The notes below the pieces were generated by a model. It saw only the letters and a list, made by a program, of their open reading frames with translations, did not search any database and had not been told where the DNA came from. Positions 8,961-17,537 of a DNA stretch of 64,000 nt are shown piece by piece (position 1 is the stretch's first letter; each line of letters begins with the position of its first letter). The translations under genes were made by a program, and so were the position numbers. The DNA is taken from contig NZ_FNVT01000001.1 of NCBI RefSeq assembly GCF_900108335.1, forward strand, positions 798,977 to 862,976, read 5' to 3'. Source of the DNA: Nonomuraea solani. Lineage in GTDB: Bacteria > Actinomycetota > Actinomycetes > Streptosporangiales > Streptosporangiaceae.

Positions 8961-11900
8961 TCAAGGGGTGAGGATCTCGGTGGTGGCGGTGAGCACGTCG
9001 GTGCCGGGATGCGGCGCCGCCGCGGCGGATCGGGTACGCCCGCCCGCGACCAGCACCCGGCCGTCGGGCAGTTCGGCGAGCGCGGCCCCCGAACGGCCGG
9101 TGGCCAGGCGGCCCGTGGGCGTCCACGTGTCGGTGCCGGGGTCGTAGACGAGCGCGTCGCGGAAGCCGCCGTCGAACGACGGCGCTCCGGCGCCGCCCAC
9201 GACCAGCACCTTGCCGGACCGCAGCAGGACGCTGTGGTGCCCGCTCCGGCCGCCGGGCATGCTCTTGACGGTCGTCCACTCGCCGGTCGCGGGGTGGTAG
9301 CGCTCGGCGCTCGCGAGCCCGGCCGGGTCGAACGGGCGCGCGGGCGGGTCCGCGGTGCCCGTGGCCTGGCCGGACATGCCCGCGGGCGCCACGCCGGGCG
9401 TGTCGCCGCCGGTGACGAGCACGGTGCCGTCGGCCAGCACGGTGGCGCGGTGACCCGCGCGCGGGGTGGCCAGGCTGCCGGTCGGGGTCCAGGTCCCGGT
9501 GGCCGGGTCGAAGATCTCGCAGTACGCGAGCGCGGCGTCGTTTCGCCCGGTACGCACCACGCCGCCGATGACCAGCACCCGTCCGTCCCGCAGCGGCACG
9601 GCGACGTGCCCGGACCGCGCGTCGGTCATGGGCGCGGCCGCCGACCAGGCGCCGGTGGCGGGGTCGAAGATCTCCGCCGCCGCCGTCGCCCTCCTTTGCG
9701 ACGTGCCGCCCGCGACCAGCACCTTGCCGCCGGGCAGGACGGTCGCGGTGTGGGAGTGACGCGGCCGGCCCATCGCCGTCTCGGACCAGGCCCCGCTCAG
9801 CGGGTCGTAGATCTCGGCCGACGACGTTCCGGCCGGGGCGCCGGTGTCGCGGCCGCCCGCGACCAGCACCCGCCCGTCCGCCAGCGCCGTCACCGTGTGC
9901 AGGTGGCGCGCGGTGGCCAGGGAGGCGATCGGCGACCAGGCGAGGGCCACCGGATCGAACACCGCGGCCGCCCGCAGCGCGTTCCCGCTCGCGCCCGTGC
10001 CACCGGCCACCAGGATCCTGCCGGTGCGCAGGAGGGCGGCCGCGTCGGGGGAGTCCCAGCTCGCGGTGGCCGGGAGCGCGTTCACGGCGGTGTTCCAGGT
10101 GCCGGACGCCGCCGGTGGGGCCGCCGCGTCCGACTGCGGCACCACGTGCAGCGTGCCCGCCAGGCCCGGATCGGCCACGATCCAGCCGTCCAGCGCGTCC
10201 AGGGCCGAGGCCAGGCTGGGGAAGCTCGACGGGCTGCCCGCCAGCGCCGCCGGAGGGAACGCCTGGAGGTTGTTGCGGAGCTGGGCGATCACGAAGGTCG
10301 CCCCCGTGAGCCGTACGGTCTCGCTCACCGGGAACGGCTGCCTGAGCGTGGCCTCGTGCTGCGACAGCGGCGACCGGCTGGTGCTGCTGCCCTGCAGGAA
10401 CCGCCCGAACACGGCCGGGCTGACACTGGCCAGCCGCTTGGCCCGCACCGGCGGCGGCACCACGAACCCCCGCACATCCCCATTACCGGACCCGTTACCG
10501 GAGACCCGGCCGCCGTTACCGGACGCGGTCCCAGCGCCGCCGTTGCTGTTGCCGTTGCCAAGGGCGCGGTTGCGGGCCACGGCGCCGCTCGGGGCCTGGC
10601 GGGCGCGGCTGTCGATGACGATGGCCTCGTACCGGGCGCTGCGCCGCACCACCCGCGCCGACGCCATCGCCCCCTGCGCCGCCACCAGTTCGAGCCCCGC
10701 GCCCTGGTCCTCGTACGCGGGCCGCGACAGCTTGGCCGCGTCGTCCATGTCCTGGAACTGCGCCATCGCGAACTTGTCCGGCGTGACCGAGGCCCGCACC
10801 AGCCCACTGTCCGGCGCGGGCGCCACGGCGAACCGGGTGCCGTCGCCGGGCCGCTGCGCCCCGACCCGGTCCAGCCGTACCTCCAGCGGGATCGAGCGCT
10901 GCCGGACGAACAGCGAGCCCAGCGGGTGCAGCACCAGGTCGCCGGTGGACGGCAGCGCCCTGAGCGTGACGAGCGTGCGCGTACCGCCGGCCGGCAGCCG
11001 CGTCTCCCAGCCTTCCAGTTTGGCGAACTCGCCCGCCAGCAGCGGCAGCACCTCGACGGGCGGCAGCGTCGTGTCCCTGCGCTCGCCCCACTCGATGTCG
11101 AAGTCCGCGGAGATCTCGAAGAACAGCAGCGAGATCGACCCGCGCCCCTTGGCCCGCCACGGCGACGGCCCGGACAGCTCGAAGTCCAGGTCGATGCCCA
11201 GCAGCCCGACCCCGAACGCCCTGAGCGTGACCCCGGCCGACACGGCGATGACGAACGAGAACGGCGAGAACCGGAACAGCGCGTCGAAGGCGATGTGCCC
11301 CTGGATGCCGAAGTCGTCGAACCCCAGCACCATCTCGGCCCGCGCGCCGAACTGCACCGTGTTACTGGTTATCGCGAAATATCCGGACACGCGGATCCGG
11401 GCGCCCGGCCGGTTGAGGATGTCCACGGCCAGCCGCCGCGGCACCGGGAACGGCAACGGCGGCGGCTTGAACGACGGATGGAACCCGCCCACCGTCACCA
11501 CCAGGTCCGGATTGTCCCCCCACGCCACCAGCAGCCCCATGCCGCCCTCGATGGTCATGAAGAGCACGTGCGAGTCGAACAGCTCGGCGAAGAACCACAG
11601 CCGCTGCTTGTCGAACTCGATCGCCCCCGCGAAGTTGACCTGGAGCGCCAGCAGCGGGATCCGCTCGTCGGGCAGCAGGCACCGCAGCACGCCGACGATG
11701 GCGATGTTCCCCGGGATCTCGATGATGACCCCGACCGACACGGTGATCAGCGCCGGCGTGCCCCACCCGATCTTGGCCATCGGCCCGATCAGGAATTTGC
11801 CCTCCTCGATCGGGAAGAAGGCGTTCAGGTCGCTGAGGATCCTGGGCGCGTTCGCGATGACGTCGCGCGGGAACATGACCGACTCGATCGCCCCGGTCCG

Positions 11901-13793
11901 TACGCCCTCGGCCAGCGCCTCCAGGTTCATCCGCCGGTTCAGCCCGATCAGGCCGCCCACCGCGAGCAGCGTGAACCCGAACCCGAGCTGGATCCCCCCG
12001 GGAAACTCCGCCGTGATCACGAGCAGCAGGGAGAAGCCCTTGGACCCGTCGGGCATCCTGGTGCTGATCAGCCCGAGGGCCTTGACCCCGAACAGGCCGG
12101 TGAACTCCAGCTCCAGCGCGCCCGCGTATTCACCGCGCTCGGGGAAGAAGCGCAGGAAGCCGCCCCCGGTCACCACGCCGGCGTCCACGGACAGCCCCGC
12201 GCCGCGCGGCGGCCGGAACCCGAGCGACAGGTCGAGCGGCCCGAGGTTGCCGTCGTGGCCGGACTTGAACGCGAACGCGGCGGTCAGCCCGACCTCCTCG
12301 ACCACGACCTTGAGCGGACCCAGCTCGGCCTTGAACGTCGCGCCGAGCCCGATCGGCAGCCCGTCGCCCGACGGGGCCGCCGAGATCGTCAGCGACCGCA
12401 TCTCGACGGGCCCCAGCCGCAGGTGCACGGGCAGCTGGATCTCCATGCCGGCCGCGCCGCGGAAGTAGAAGCCCTCGCGGTGCGAGAGGCCCACCGTCAG
12501 GTCCGCGCCGAACGAGAAGCCGCCTTCCGGAATGATCTTGGCGATGAACCCGTCGGCCCCGGACGGCTCGAAGACGAACTCCAGCCCCGTCAGCTCCACC
12601 TCGGCGAAGACGTCCACGTCCGAACCGGAGAGCCGGATGCCGCCGGTCCCGGCGATCTTGCCGAACTGCAGCCGCGTGCTCCCTGGCGCACCGAGGATCA
12701 CGGTCGGTACGCCGTCCGCCCCGGACCGCTCGGTCCTGACCTCCAGCGCGCCCTTCGCGTGCACGGGCGCGCTGCCGGACTCGAACCCGAGCACCAGCTC
12801 GATCGGCCGCCCCGGGCGCACCTGCACCGCCACCCCGCCCTGCAGGTCCAGCTCGCTGCGGATGGTGACGAAGATGTCGGGCCCCAGGTCGAGCCGGAAG
12901 TTCAGCACCCCGTTGAACGACGGCAGCACCGCCAGGCCCGGCGCCACGGAGTCCACGGCGGGCAGCGGCAGCAGCCGGATCTCGGCGGCCATGCGGCCGG
13001 ACTCGCGTACCCGCTCGAACATGACGGCCTTGACCGCCCTGGGCCGCGGCCGCTCCGGCAGCGGCGGCGCGCCGCCGATCGCCACCATGGTCTCCACGTC
13101 CGGCCGCTCCGCCACCACGTGCAGGCCGATGGTGGACAGCAGGTTGTCCACCTGCGAGGCGAGCGCGGGGAAGTCGAAGCCGGCCTCACCCCAGCCGAAC
13201 GCGTTCTTCAGCACCAGCGACGGGTCCTCCAGCACGCGCGGCAGGTCCGCCAGGTCCAGCGACAGGCGCATGTGCGGCGGCCGCCCGCCGGTCTGCGGCG
13301 TGTACGTCGCCTTGATCACGCCCAGCGAGCGCAGCGCGAACCCGATCGACGGATGGAAGTCCTGCAGATACGTGACGATCAGGTAGTCGACGAGCTGCTT
13401 CGGGAACACGGTCTGGAACCCGTCGGCGCGCAGCGGCGCCGGGATCGACGCGGCCGGCGCGGTCCCGATCGCCCGGATCCCGGCGATGACCTGCTGCGTC
13501 GCGTGCAGCGCCCGGGCCACGTCGTCGGCCGAGATCTGCACGTTCGCCTCGCCGCCGCCGATCTGGCCGCCCACCTTGACGTTGCCCTCGCCGAGCAGCT
13601 TGGTGAGGCTGTCGTAGAGGGTGTCCACCCCGGCGCGCAGGTCACGCAGCGGCTGCGGGATGTCGGTGGCCTGCCAGCCGAGCCGCTGCAGAAAAGCGAT
13701 GAAGGATTCCGTCGAGCCGAGCGCCCGGCGCAGCGGGAGCAGCGCCTGGCCGATCTCGGCGACGAACATGTCGAACGTCCCTTGTTCAGCCAT
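8961..13793 (-). CDS. DUF6603-like beta-rich giant protein with C-terminal Kelch propeller
   Basis: This protein has 1610 residues in three visible parts. Residues 1-150 are helical. About 270-1040 form a long series of alternating hydrophobic beta strands rich in Gly and Phe (for example GGIQLGFGFTLLAVGGLIGL), which I recognise as DUF6603-like. A Gly/Asn-rich linker lies near 1078-1105, and roughly seven Kelch blades run from about 1244 to the end. No signal peptide is present. The repetitive strands suggest an elongated hydrophobic groove or tube, which is inference; DUF6603 function is not established as far as I know. ATG 13793 overlaps the upstream peptidase stop by 8 bases. The downstream gene repeats its Kelch part as a separate protein. 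Confidence 0.88.
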   Translation of the reverse strand: MAEQGTFDMFVAEIGQALLPLRRALGSTESFIAFLQRLGWQATDIPQPLRDLRAGVDTLYDSLTKLLGEGNVKVGGQIGGGEANVQISADDVARALHATQQVIAGIRAIGTAPAASIPAPLRADGFQTVFPKQLVDYLIVTYLQDFHPSIGFALRSLGVIKATYTPQTGGRPPHMRLSLDLADLPRVLEDPSLVLKNAFGWGEAGFDFPALASQVDNLLSTIGLHVVAERPDVETMVAIGGAPPLPERPRPRAVKAVMFERVRESGRMAAEIRLLPLPAVDSVAPGLAVLPSFNGVLNFRLDLGPDIFVTIRSELDLQGGVAVQVRPGRPIELVLGFESGSAPVHAKGALEVRTERSGADGVPTVILGAPGSTRLQFGKIAGTGGIRLSGSDVDVFAEVELTGLEFVFEPSGADGFIAKIIPEGGFSFGADLTVGLSHREGFYFRGAAGMEIQLPVHLRLGPVEMRSLTISAAPSGDGLPIGLGATFKAELGPLKVVVEEVGLTAAFAFKSGHDGNLGPLDLSLGFRPPRGAGLSVDAGVVTGGGFLRFFPERGEYAGALELEFTGLFGVKALGLISTRMPDGSKGFSLLLVITAEFPGGIQLGFGFTLLAVGGLIGLNRRMNLEALAEGVRTGAIESVMFPRDVIANAPRILSDLNAFFPIEEGKFLIGPMAKIGWGTPALITVSVGVIIEIPGNIAIVGVLRCLLPDERIPLLALQVNFAGAIEFDKQRLWFFAELFDSHVLFMTIEGGMGLLVAWGDNPDLVVTVGGFHPSFKPPPLPFPVPRRLAVDILNRPGARIRVSGYFAITSNTVQFGARAEMVLGFDDFGIQGHIAFDALFRFSPFSFVIAVSAGVTLRAFGVGLLGIDLDFELSGPSPWRAKGRGSISLLFFEISADFDIEWGERRDTTLPPVEVLPLLAGEFAKLEGWETRLPAGGTRTLVTLRALPSTGDLVLHPLGSLFVRQRSIPLEVRLDRVGAQRPGDGTRFAVAPAPDSGLVRASVTPDKFAMAQFQDMDDAAKLSRPAYEDQGAGLELVAAQGAMASARVVRRSARYEAIVIDSRARQAPSGAVARNRALGNGNSNGGAGTASGNGGRVSGNGSGNGDVRGFVVPPPVRAKRLASVSPAVFGRFLQGSSTSRSPLSQHEATLRQPFPVSETVRLTGATFVIAQLRNNLQAFPPAALAGSPSSFPSLASALDALDGWIVADPGLAGTLHVVPQSDAAAPPAASGTWNTAVNALPATASWDSPDAAALLRTGRILVAGGTGASGNALRAAAVFDPVALAWSPIASLATARHLHTVTALADGRVLVAGGRDTGAPAGTSSAEIYDPLSGAWSETAMGRPRHSHTATVLPGGKVLVAGGTSQRRATAAAEIFDPATGAWSAAAPMTDARSGHVAVPLRDGRVLVIGGVVRTGRNDAALAYCEIFDPATGTWTPTGSLATPRAGHRATVLADGTVLVTGGDTPGVAPAGMSGQATGTADPPARPFDPAGLASAERYHPATGEWTTVKSMPGGRSGHHSVLLRSGKVLVVGGAGAPSFDGGFRDALVYDPGTDTWTPTGRLATGRSGAALAELPDGRVLVAGGRTRSAAAAPHPGTDVLTATTEILTP

Positions 13794-16347
13794 TCTTCTT
13801 CGCCTCGGGATAGAACGTGTCGTAGAGCTTGGCGTGGTAGCTGGGATCGACCCGGTTGACGAGCAGCCACTTGCAGACGTAACAGAACGGCACGGCCTCG
13901 CCCGTCGCGCCGATGCTGCGCATCTTGCACGTGCCCGTGGGCCGGTAATAGCCGCGGGCGTAGAACTGGGCCCCCTCGAAGACGCCGATCAGCAGCGACG
14001 AGGTGCAGGGCGGCTTGAACCCGGAGATGGACACCGGCTCGTCGGGCGCGTCCTTGGGGTCGGTGTTGTTGAGATCCTCGTTGAGCGGCTTGTGCGAGGT
14101 GGTGAGCTGCTGCAGCACCTTCGGCACGGTGATGGTGACGGGCTGCTGGTTCTTGTCCGCCACCGGGACGAAGACCGCCGAGCCCGCCTCGAAGACCGGG
14201 CTCTGGTCGAGTCCGGGCCCGAGGAGGATGAGGACGCCCTCGGGCGTGACGTCCTGGATCATCAGCTTGTCGAGGTAGAGGGTCAGCGAGAGCGGAAGCT
14301 GCCGCCCGGAGACGTCCGGCGCGAAGTTGCGCAGGTGGACCAGGGGCGCGGGCGACTCCGACATGAGCTTGCGCCACTGCCCGACCTGGCCCGGGTCGAT
14401 CGGCAGCCGGATGCCCGTGGCCGTCCCGGCGGTGGACCTGGCGATCAGCCGGGAGGAGACCCTGATGCGCGGCAGCGTCAGCCATTTGACCTTGGCCGGG
14501 TCGATCGCCGGAGCGGGCAGCGAGGGCGCCTGCAAGAACTTGATCTTCGAGACGTTGTCGCCGGTCAGGTCGGCGACGCCGGCGTCCTCGGGGTCGTCGT
14601 TCGGGCGGGTCTCGTACTCGTCGGAGAGGTTGAAGCTGTGCCCGAACTCGTGCGCGATCGTGCCCGCGACGTCGTCGATGTCCGGCTCGATCGGGCTCGG
14701 CGGCTGACGGACCCGCTTGTGGAGGCTCTCCGGCGCGGCGGGCGGCGGGGGAGTGGGGACGTAGGCGGCCGTCAGGTCCGTCGCCGTGCCGACGGTCACG
14801 GTCGTCATCGTGTTGTCGTTGACGTTGCCGCCCCCGTCCATGCCGTCGTGGCAGATCATGCCGACCAGGCCACGGCTCCGCTTGAACGTCGGGAAGGGGT
14901 CCCACACCGGCCCGATCGGGGTGTTCGGAGCGCGGTCGAGCTGCAGGTTCCTGATGAAGCGCATGATGGTGCTCTGCGTGCTGGTGAAGCGGTTGCTCGG
15001 GAGCACCTCGGGCGCGTGCCTGCGCCGGTCGGGCGTCACGAGGCGGGCCTCGTCGGCGGGCCGGTAGAACTCGTACACGCGCTTGACGAAGTCCGCCAGC
15101 GCCTGCGTCTTCTCGTCCTTGGGCGGCGGGTTCACCGACGGCCGGTCGGTGTGCCGGTCGCCGGGCCGGCTGCCGATGATCATGCCGAAGAAGGTGTCCC
15201 TGGCCTGCAGGATGCCGGTCGACCGGTGCACCTTCCAGGCCGCCAGCAGATCGTCGTCCACCTTCTCCGGCTGGAAGCCGGGCAGCGACTGGTCCTTCCA
15301 GAGGTTCACCAGGTCGCCGCGCTGCTCGTTGTGCATGGGATCGCCGACGATCCCGATCAGCTCTTCGAGCGTGTAGGCGTTCTTGTTGCCGTTAGCCCGG
15401 AAGATGTAGGGGATCTGGGCGCCCTTGGGTACGCGCCCCGACGCCGTGTCGGTGACGCGGTAGCCGCAGGTGAGCGCGTGCTGCCGCGACGGGGCGAACG
15501 CGGTGAAGACGTTGAAGGCGTCCTTCAGCATCGGGTACGGCTCGTGCGCCGGTTTGCCGAACACACTCTCCTGTACGGCCTTCGTGTACACCATCTCGAA
15601 GTGCGCCTTGTCGGCCTCCCTGAACCCGTCGGCCAGGAAGAGCATGTTGTGCGCGTCATTGACCCCCGCCAGGTTCGGGGTGTGCCGCGGGGTCAGGATG
15701 CGGCGGGGCGTGTCGTAGTTGACGACGTGCGTGGCCAGGGTGTGCGTCTTGCCGAGGAACGTTCCGCTGATCACGACCGGCGTCGCGGGCGGGGTCTCGG
15801 CCGTGCCGCGCAACCGGCCCTCCGGCATCACCACGACCTTCGGGTCGGGAGAGGTCAGCGTGACGTAGCCGTGGCCGGTGATGTCCCCGACCAGGTCGGC
15901 GCCCGTCGAGTTGGGGTTGCCCGGCGCCGAGTCCTCGCTGAACTCCGCGTAGATCGACGGCTGCGCGTGCCCGACGTCGTCCACGGCCGTGGTGATCGAG
16001 TCATTGCCGAACCACCACGCCTTGATCTCGTTGTGCACCTGCAGCCGCCCCACGAGATAGTCGGGCCCGACCCGGAACTGGAACAGATAGACCCCCGGCC
16101 TGGTCGCCGTCACCTCGATGAGCTGCGGATTCGCCGCCGTCGGGGCCACCCTCGGCAGGTCGAGCATGCGCTCGCCGACCTTCCGGTACGGCGCGAAGAA
16201 GTCGAACGCGAAGCCCGTGAAGATGGGGTTCAGCGCGTAGCGGCCGGTATTCAGCGTGTCCACGCTGAAGAGGCGGACGAACAGCTTGGGACCGCCGGTC
16301 AACGCCATGTGCAGGTCGCAACTGGGGAAAAGAACAAGCTCGGCCAC
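13786..16347 (-). CDS. M64-family-like zinc metallopeptidase
   Basis: The catalytic site HEFGHSFNLSDEYE starts at about residue 566. It supplies the two His ligands and Glu of HExxH plus the downstream Asp-Glu-Tyr typical of M64 (IgA-peptidase-like) enzymes. The stretch before it (LFLADGFREADKAHFEMVY, then PYPMLKDAFNVFTAFAPS) also matches the M64 core. The N-terminal 200 residues look like a beta-sandwich domain. At 853 aa it is longer than simple M64 enzymes, and I see no signal peptide, so a cytoplasmic or operon-specific substrate is possible. I chose GTG 16347 (VAELVLFPS); ATG 16359 and TTG 16362 are alternatives inside an inverted repeat. First gene of the five-gene operon. Confidence 0.82.
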   Translation of the reverse strand: MAELVLFPSCDLHMALTGGPKLFVRLFSVDTLNTGRYALNPIFTGFAFDFFAPYRKVGERMLDLPRVAPTAANPQLIEVTATRPGVYLFQFRVGPDYLVGRLQVHNEIKAWWFGNDSITTAVDDVGHAQPSIYAEFSEDSAPGNPNSTGADLVGDITGHGYVTLTSPDPKVVVMPEGRLRGTAETPPATPVVISGTFLGKTHTLATHVVNYDTPRRILTPRHTPNLAGVNDAHNMLFLADGFREADKAHFEMVYTKAVQESVFGKPAHEPYPMLKDAFNVFTAFAPSRQHALTCGYRVTDTASGRVPKGAQIPYIFRANGNKNAYTLEELIGIVGDPMHNEQRGDLVNLWKDQSLPGFQPEKVDDDLLAAWKVHRSTGILQARDTFFGMIIGSRPGDRHTDRPSVNPPPKDEKTQALADFVKRVYEFYRPADEARLVTPDRRRHAPEVLPSNRFTSTQSTIMRFIRNLQLDRAPNTPIGPVWDPFPTFKRSRGLVGMICHDGMDGGGNVNDNTMTTVTVGTATDLTAAYVPTPPPPAAPESLHKRVRQPPSPIEPDIDDVAGTIAHEFGHSFNLSDEYETRPNDDPEDAGVADLTGDNVSKIKFLQAPSLPAPAIDPAKVKWLTLPRIRVSSRLIARSTAGTATGIRLPIDPGQVGQWRKLMSESPAPLVHLRNFAPDVSGRQLPLSLTLYLDKLMIQDVTPEGVLILLGPGLDQSPVFEAGSAVFVPVADKNQQPVTITVPKVLQQLTTSHKPLNEDLNNTDPKDAPDEPVSISGFKPPCTSSLLIGVFEGAQFYARGYYRPTGTCKMRSIGATGEAVPFCYVCKWLLVNRVDPSYHAKLYDTFYPEAKKNG

Positions 16348-16355
16348 GGCGCATC

Positions 16356-16377
16356 CCATCAATGACAGAGTTGATGG
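16356..16377. promoter_or_regulatory. inverted repeat at the start of the giant-protein operon
   Basis: CCATCAA and TTGATGG form perfect 7-bp arms around an 8-base spacer. The dyad covers the alternative start codons of the M64 peptidase gene and sits where its promoter or leader must be. It is a plausible operator for the five-gene operon. The regulator is unknown. Confidence 0.4.
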
Positions 16378-16390
16378 ACCGATAGTGGAA

Positions 16391-16440
16391 CGGTGGCGCT
16401 TCCCCCGAGAAAGGTCTTCGGACCCTTCAGCGTGCCACCG
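16391..16440 (-). terminator. hairpin downstream of the PP2C-like gene
   Basis: CGGTGGCGCT pairs with AGC-(GT)-GCCACCG around an inner GGTC-UUCG-GACC stem-loop. The structure begins 20 bases past the phosphatase stop on the minus strand. There is no strong U-run, which is common for terminators in GC-rich actinomycetes. It would separate the phosphatase from the peptidase operon. Confidence 0.45.
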
Positions 16441-16459
16441 CCCACGGGCGCCGTCCAGA

Positions 16460-17224
16460 TCAGGCCGTGACGAAATCCGCGATGATGACCGTGGCGTCGT
16501 CCTTGGGCTCCAGGGCCGCCATCTCGTCGTAGATCCGGTCCAGGCAGGCCACCGCCGACGTGCCGTCCGTCAGCAGTTCCTTCATGCGCCGCTCACCGAG
16601 CGCCCTCGTCGCCCCCTCGGTCACGATCACCACGCGGTCGCCTGGGCGCAGCGCCACGATGCCGACCTCCGGGTTGAGCGCCGACGGCAGGCCCACCCCG
16701 CGCAGCAGCGGGCCGTCCTCGAAGGCGTGCTGCGTCGTCAGCGGCCGCGGGTCTCCGCCCTTCGGGCAGTGCCAGATCGCGCCGTTCCCGACGTGCGCGA
16801 ACCGCAGCCGCGGGTGTTCCGTCCGGTCGAGCACGACCAGGTCAAGGGTGCTGACCAGCTCGGGCATGGCCGGATTGCGCAGAGCCGCGGTACGCACGGC
16901 ACGATGCGCCCCCTGCACGCACTCGTCCAGGTCCGACTCGCGCGTCCCCGCGTGCTGCGGCCGGTCGGCCACCACCGAGCCCAGGGCCAGCGCGGCCGCC
17001 GTGTGGGCCAGCTCGGTCCCGCCGACGCCGCGGGCCGCCGCGATCAGACGCTCCTGGATGACGTACACGTCCGACGGCCGGCCGTCCGAGCCCTCGTACG
17101 TGCCCCCCACCGCCACCAGTCGCGGTCGCGCCACCGGCATGCCGGCCGGCCAGTTCCCCCGCCGGCCCCTGACGGTCATCACCGACAGGCAGCCCACCAG
17201 GAATGTGATCACGAACAGTGTCAT
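16460..17224 (-). CDS. PP2C-type (SpoIIE/PPM-like) protein phosphatase, membrane-anchored
   Basis: The chosen ATG 17224 follows a GGAGGGG ribosome site and starts with a hydrophobic segment (MTLFVITFLVGCLSVMTV), so the 254-residue protein has a short N-terminal anchor. The rest looks like a PPM fold: an early strand (LVAVGGTYEGSDGR), FAHVGNGAIWHC in the middle, GDRVVIVTEGATRAL and a C-terminal DDATVIIADF that resembles the metal-binding DD(A/N) motif. The usual first DG(M/V)GG motif is not obvious, so the metal site may be degenerate. It is divergent from the two-component operon and may act in the same signalling circuit. Confidence 0.7.
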   Translation of the reverse strand: MTLFVITFLVGCLSVMTVRGRRGNWPAGMPVARPRLVAVGGTYEGSDGRPSDVYVIQERLIAAARGVGGTELAHTAAALALGSVVADRPQHAGTRESDLDECVQGAHRAVRTAALRNPAMPELVSTLDLVVLDRTEHPRLRFAHVGNGAIWHCPKGGDPRPLTTQHAFEDGPLLRGVGLPSALNPEVGIVALRPGDRVVIVTEGATRALGERRMKELLTDGTSAVACLDRIYDEMAALEPKDDATVIIADFVTA

Positions 17225-17537
17225 GTGTCCCCTCCCCACCGCATTCGTCGCGGCCCGAGCCCAGTACACGCTCTTGTGAAGGGATGCGACTGACGGCTGA
17301 TCGGCCGTCGTAGCGCATTGACGGCCGATCGACCGTCATGCCACCGGAGCGCTCAGGGGCCAGGGTTCGGTGTGGGCGGTGAACACCGCTGCGGAGCCGG
17401 CTCGAGGAAAACTGCCATGCGACCCATGACGCCACCCGTAACGACGGCCGGAGAAAACCTTTCGCGTTTCTTTTTACCCACCGTGCCCTGCGTTATCGTG
17501 AGACCCGTCTTGTGCCCATATCGCGTGCGGACGGCTC
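17225..17537. other. 313-base divergent intergenic region
   Basis: This gap lies between the phosphatase (minus) and the sensor kinase (plus). It contains two similar dyads (17292-17338) and, nearer the kinase, an AT-richer patch (17461-17500) that may hold its promoter. I see no gene in it. Confidence 0.6.
17292..17338. promoter_or_regulatory. two tandem dyads, 28 bp apart
   Basis: GACGGCTGATCGGCCGTC (17292-17309) and TGACGGCCGATCGACCGTCA (17319-17338) are near-palindromes of the same motif, TGACGG-N8-CCGTC(A). Their centres are 28 bp apart, close to three helical turns, as expected for cooperative binding by a dimeric regulator. They lie in the divergent region before the kinase operon, so the neighbouring response regulator is the obvious candidate. 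Confidence 0.5.

Noticed and set aside
8808-13859. 1683-residue plus-strand open frame opposite the DUF6603/Kelch genes
   Set aside because: Its translation is Arg/Gly/His-rich low complexity without domains, while the minus strand encodes clear Kelch repeats. It is a GC-rich antisense shadow.
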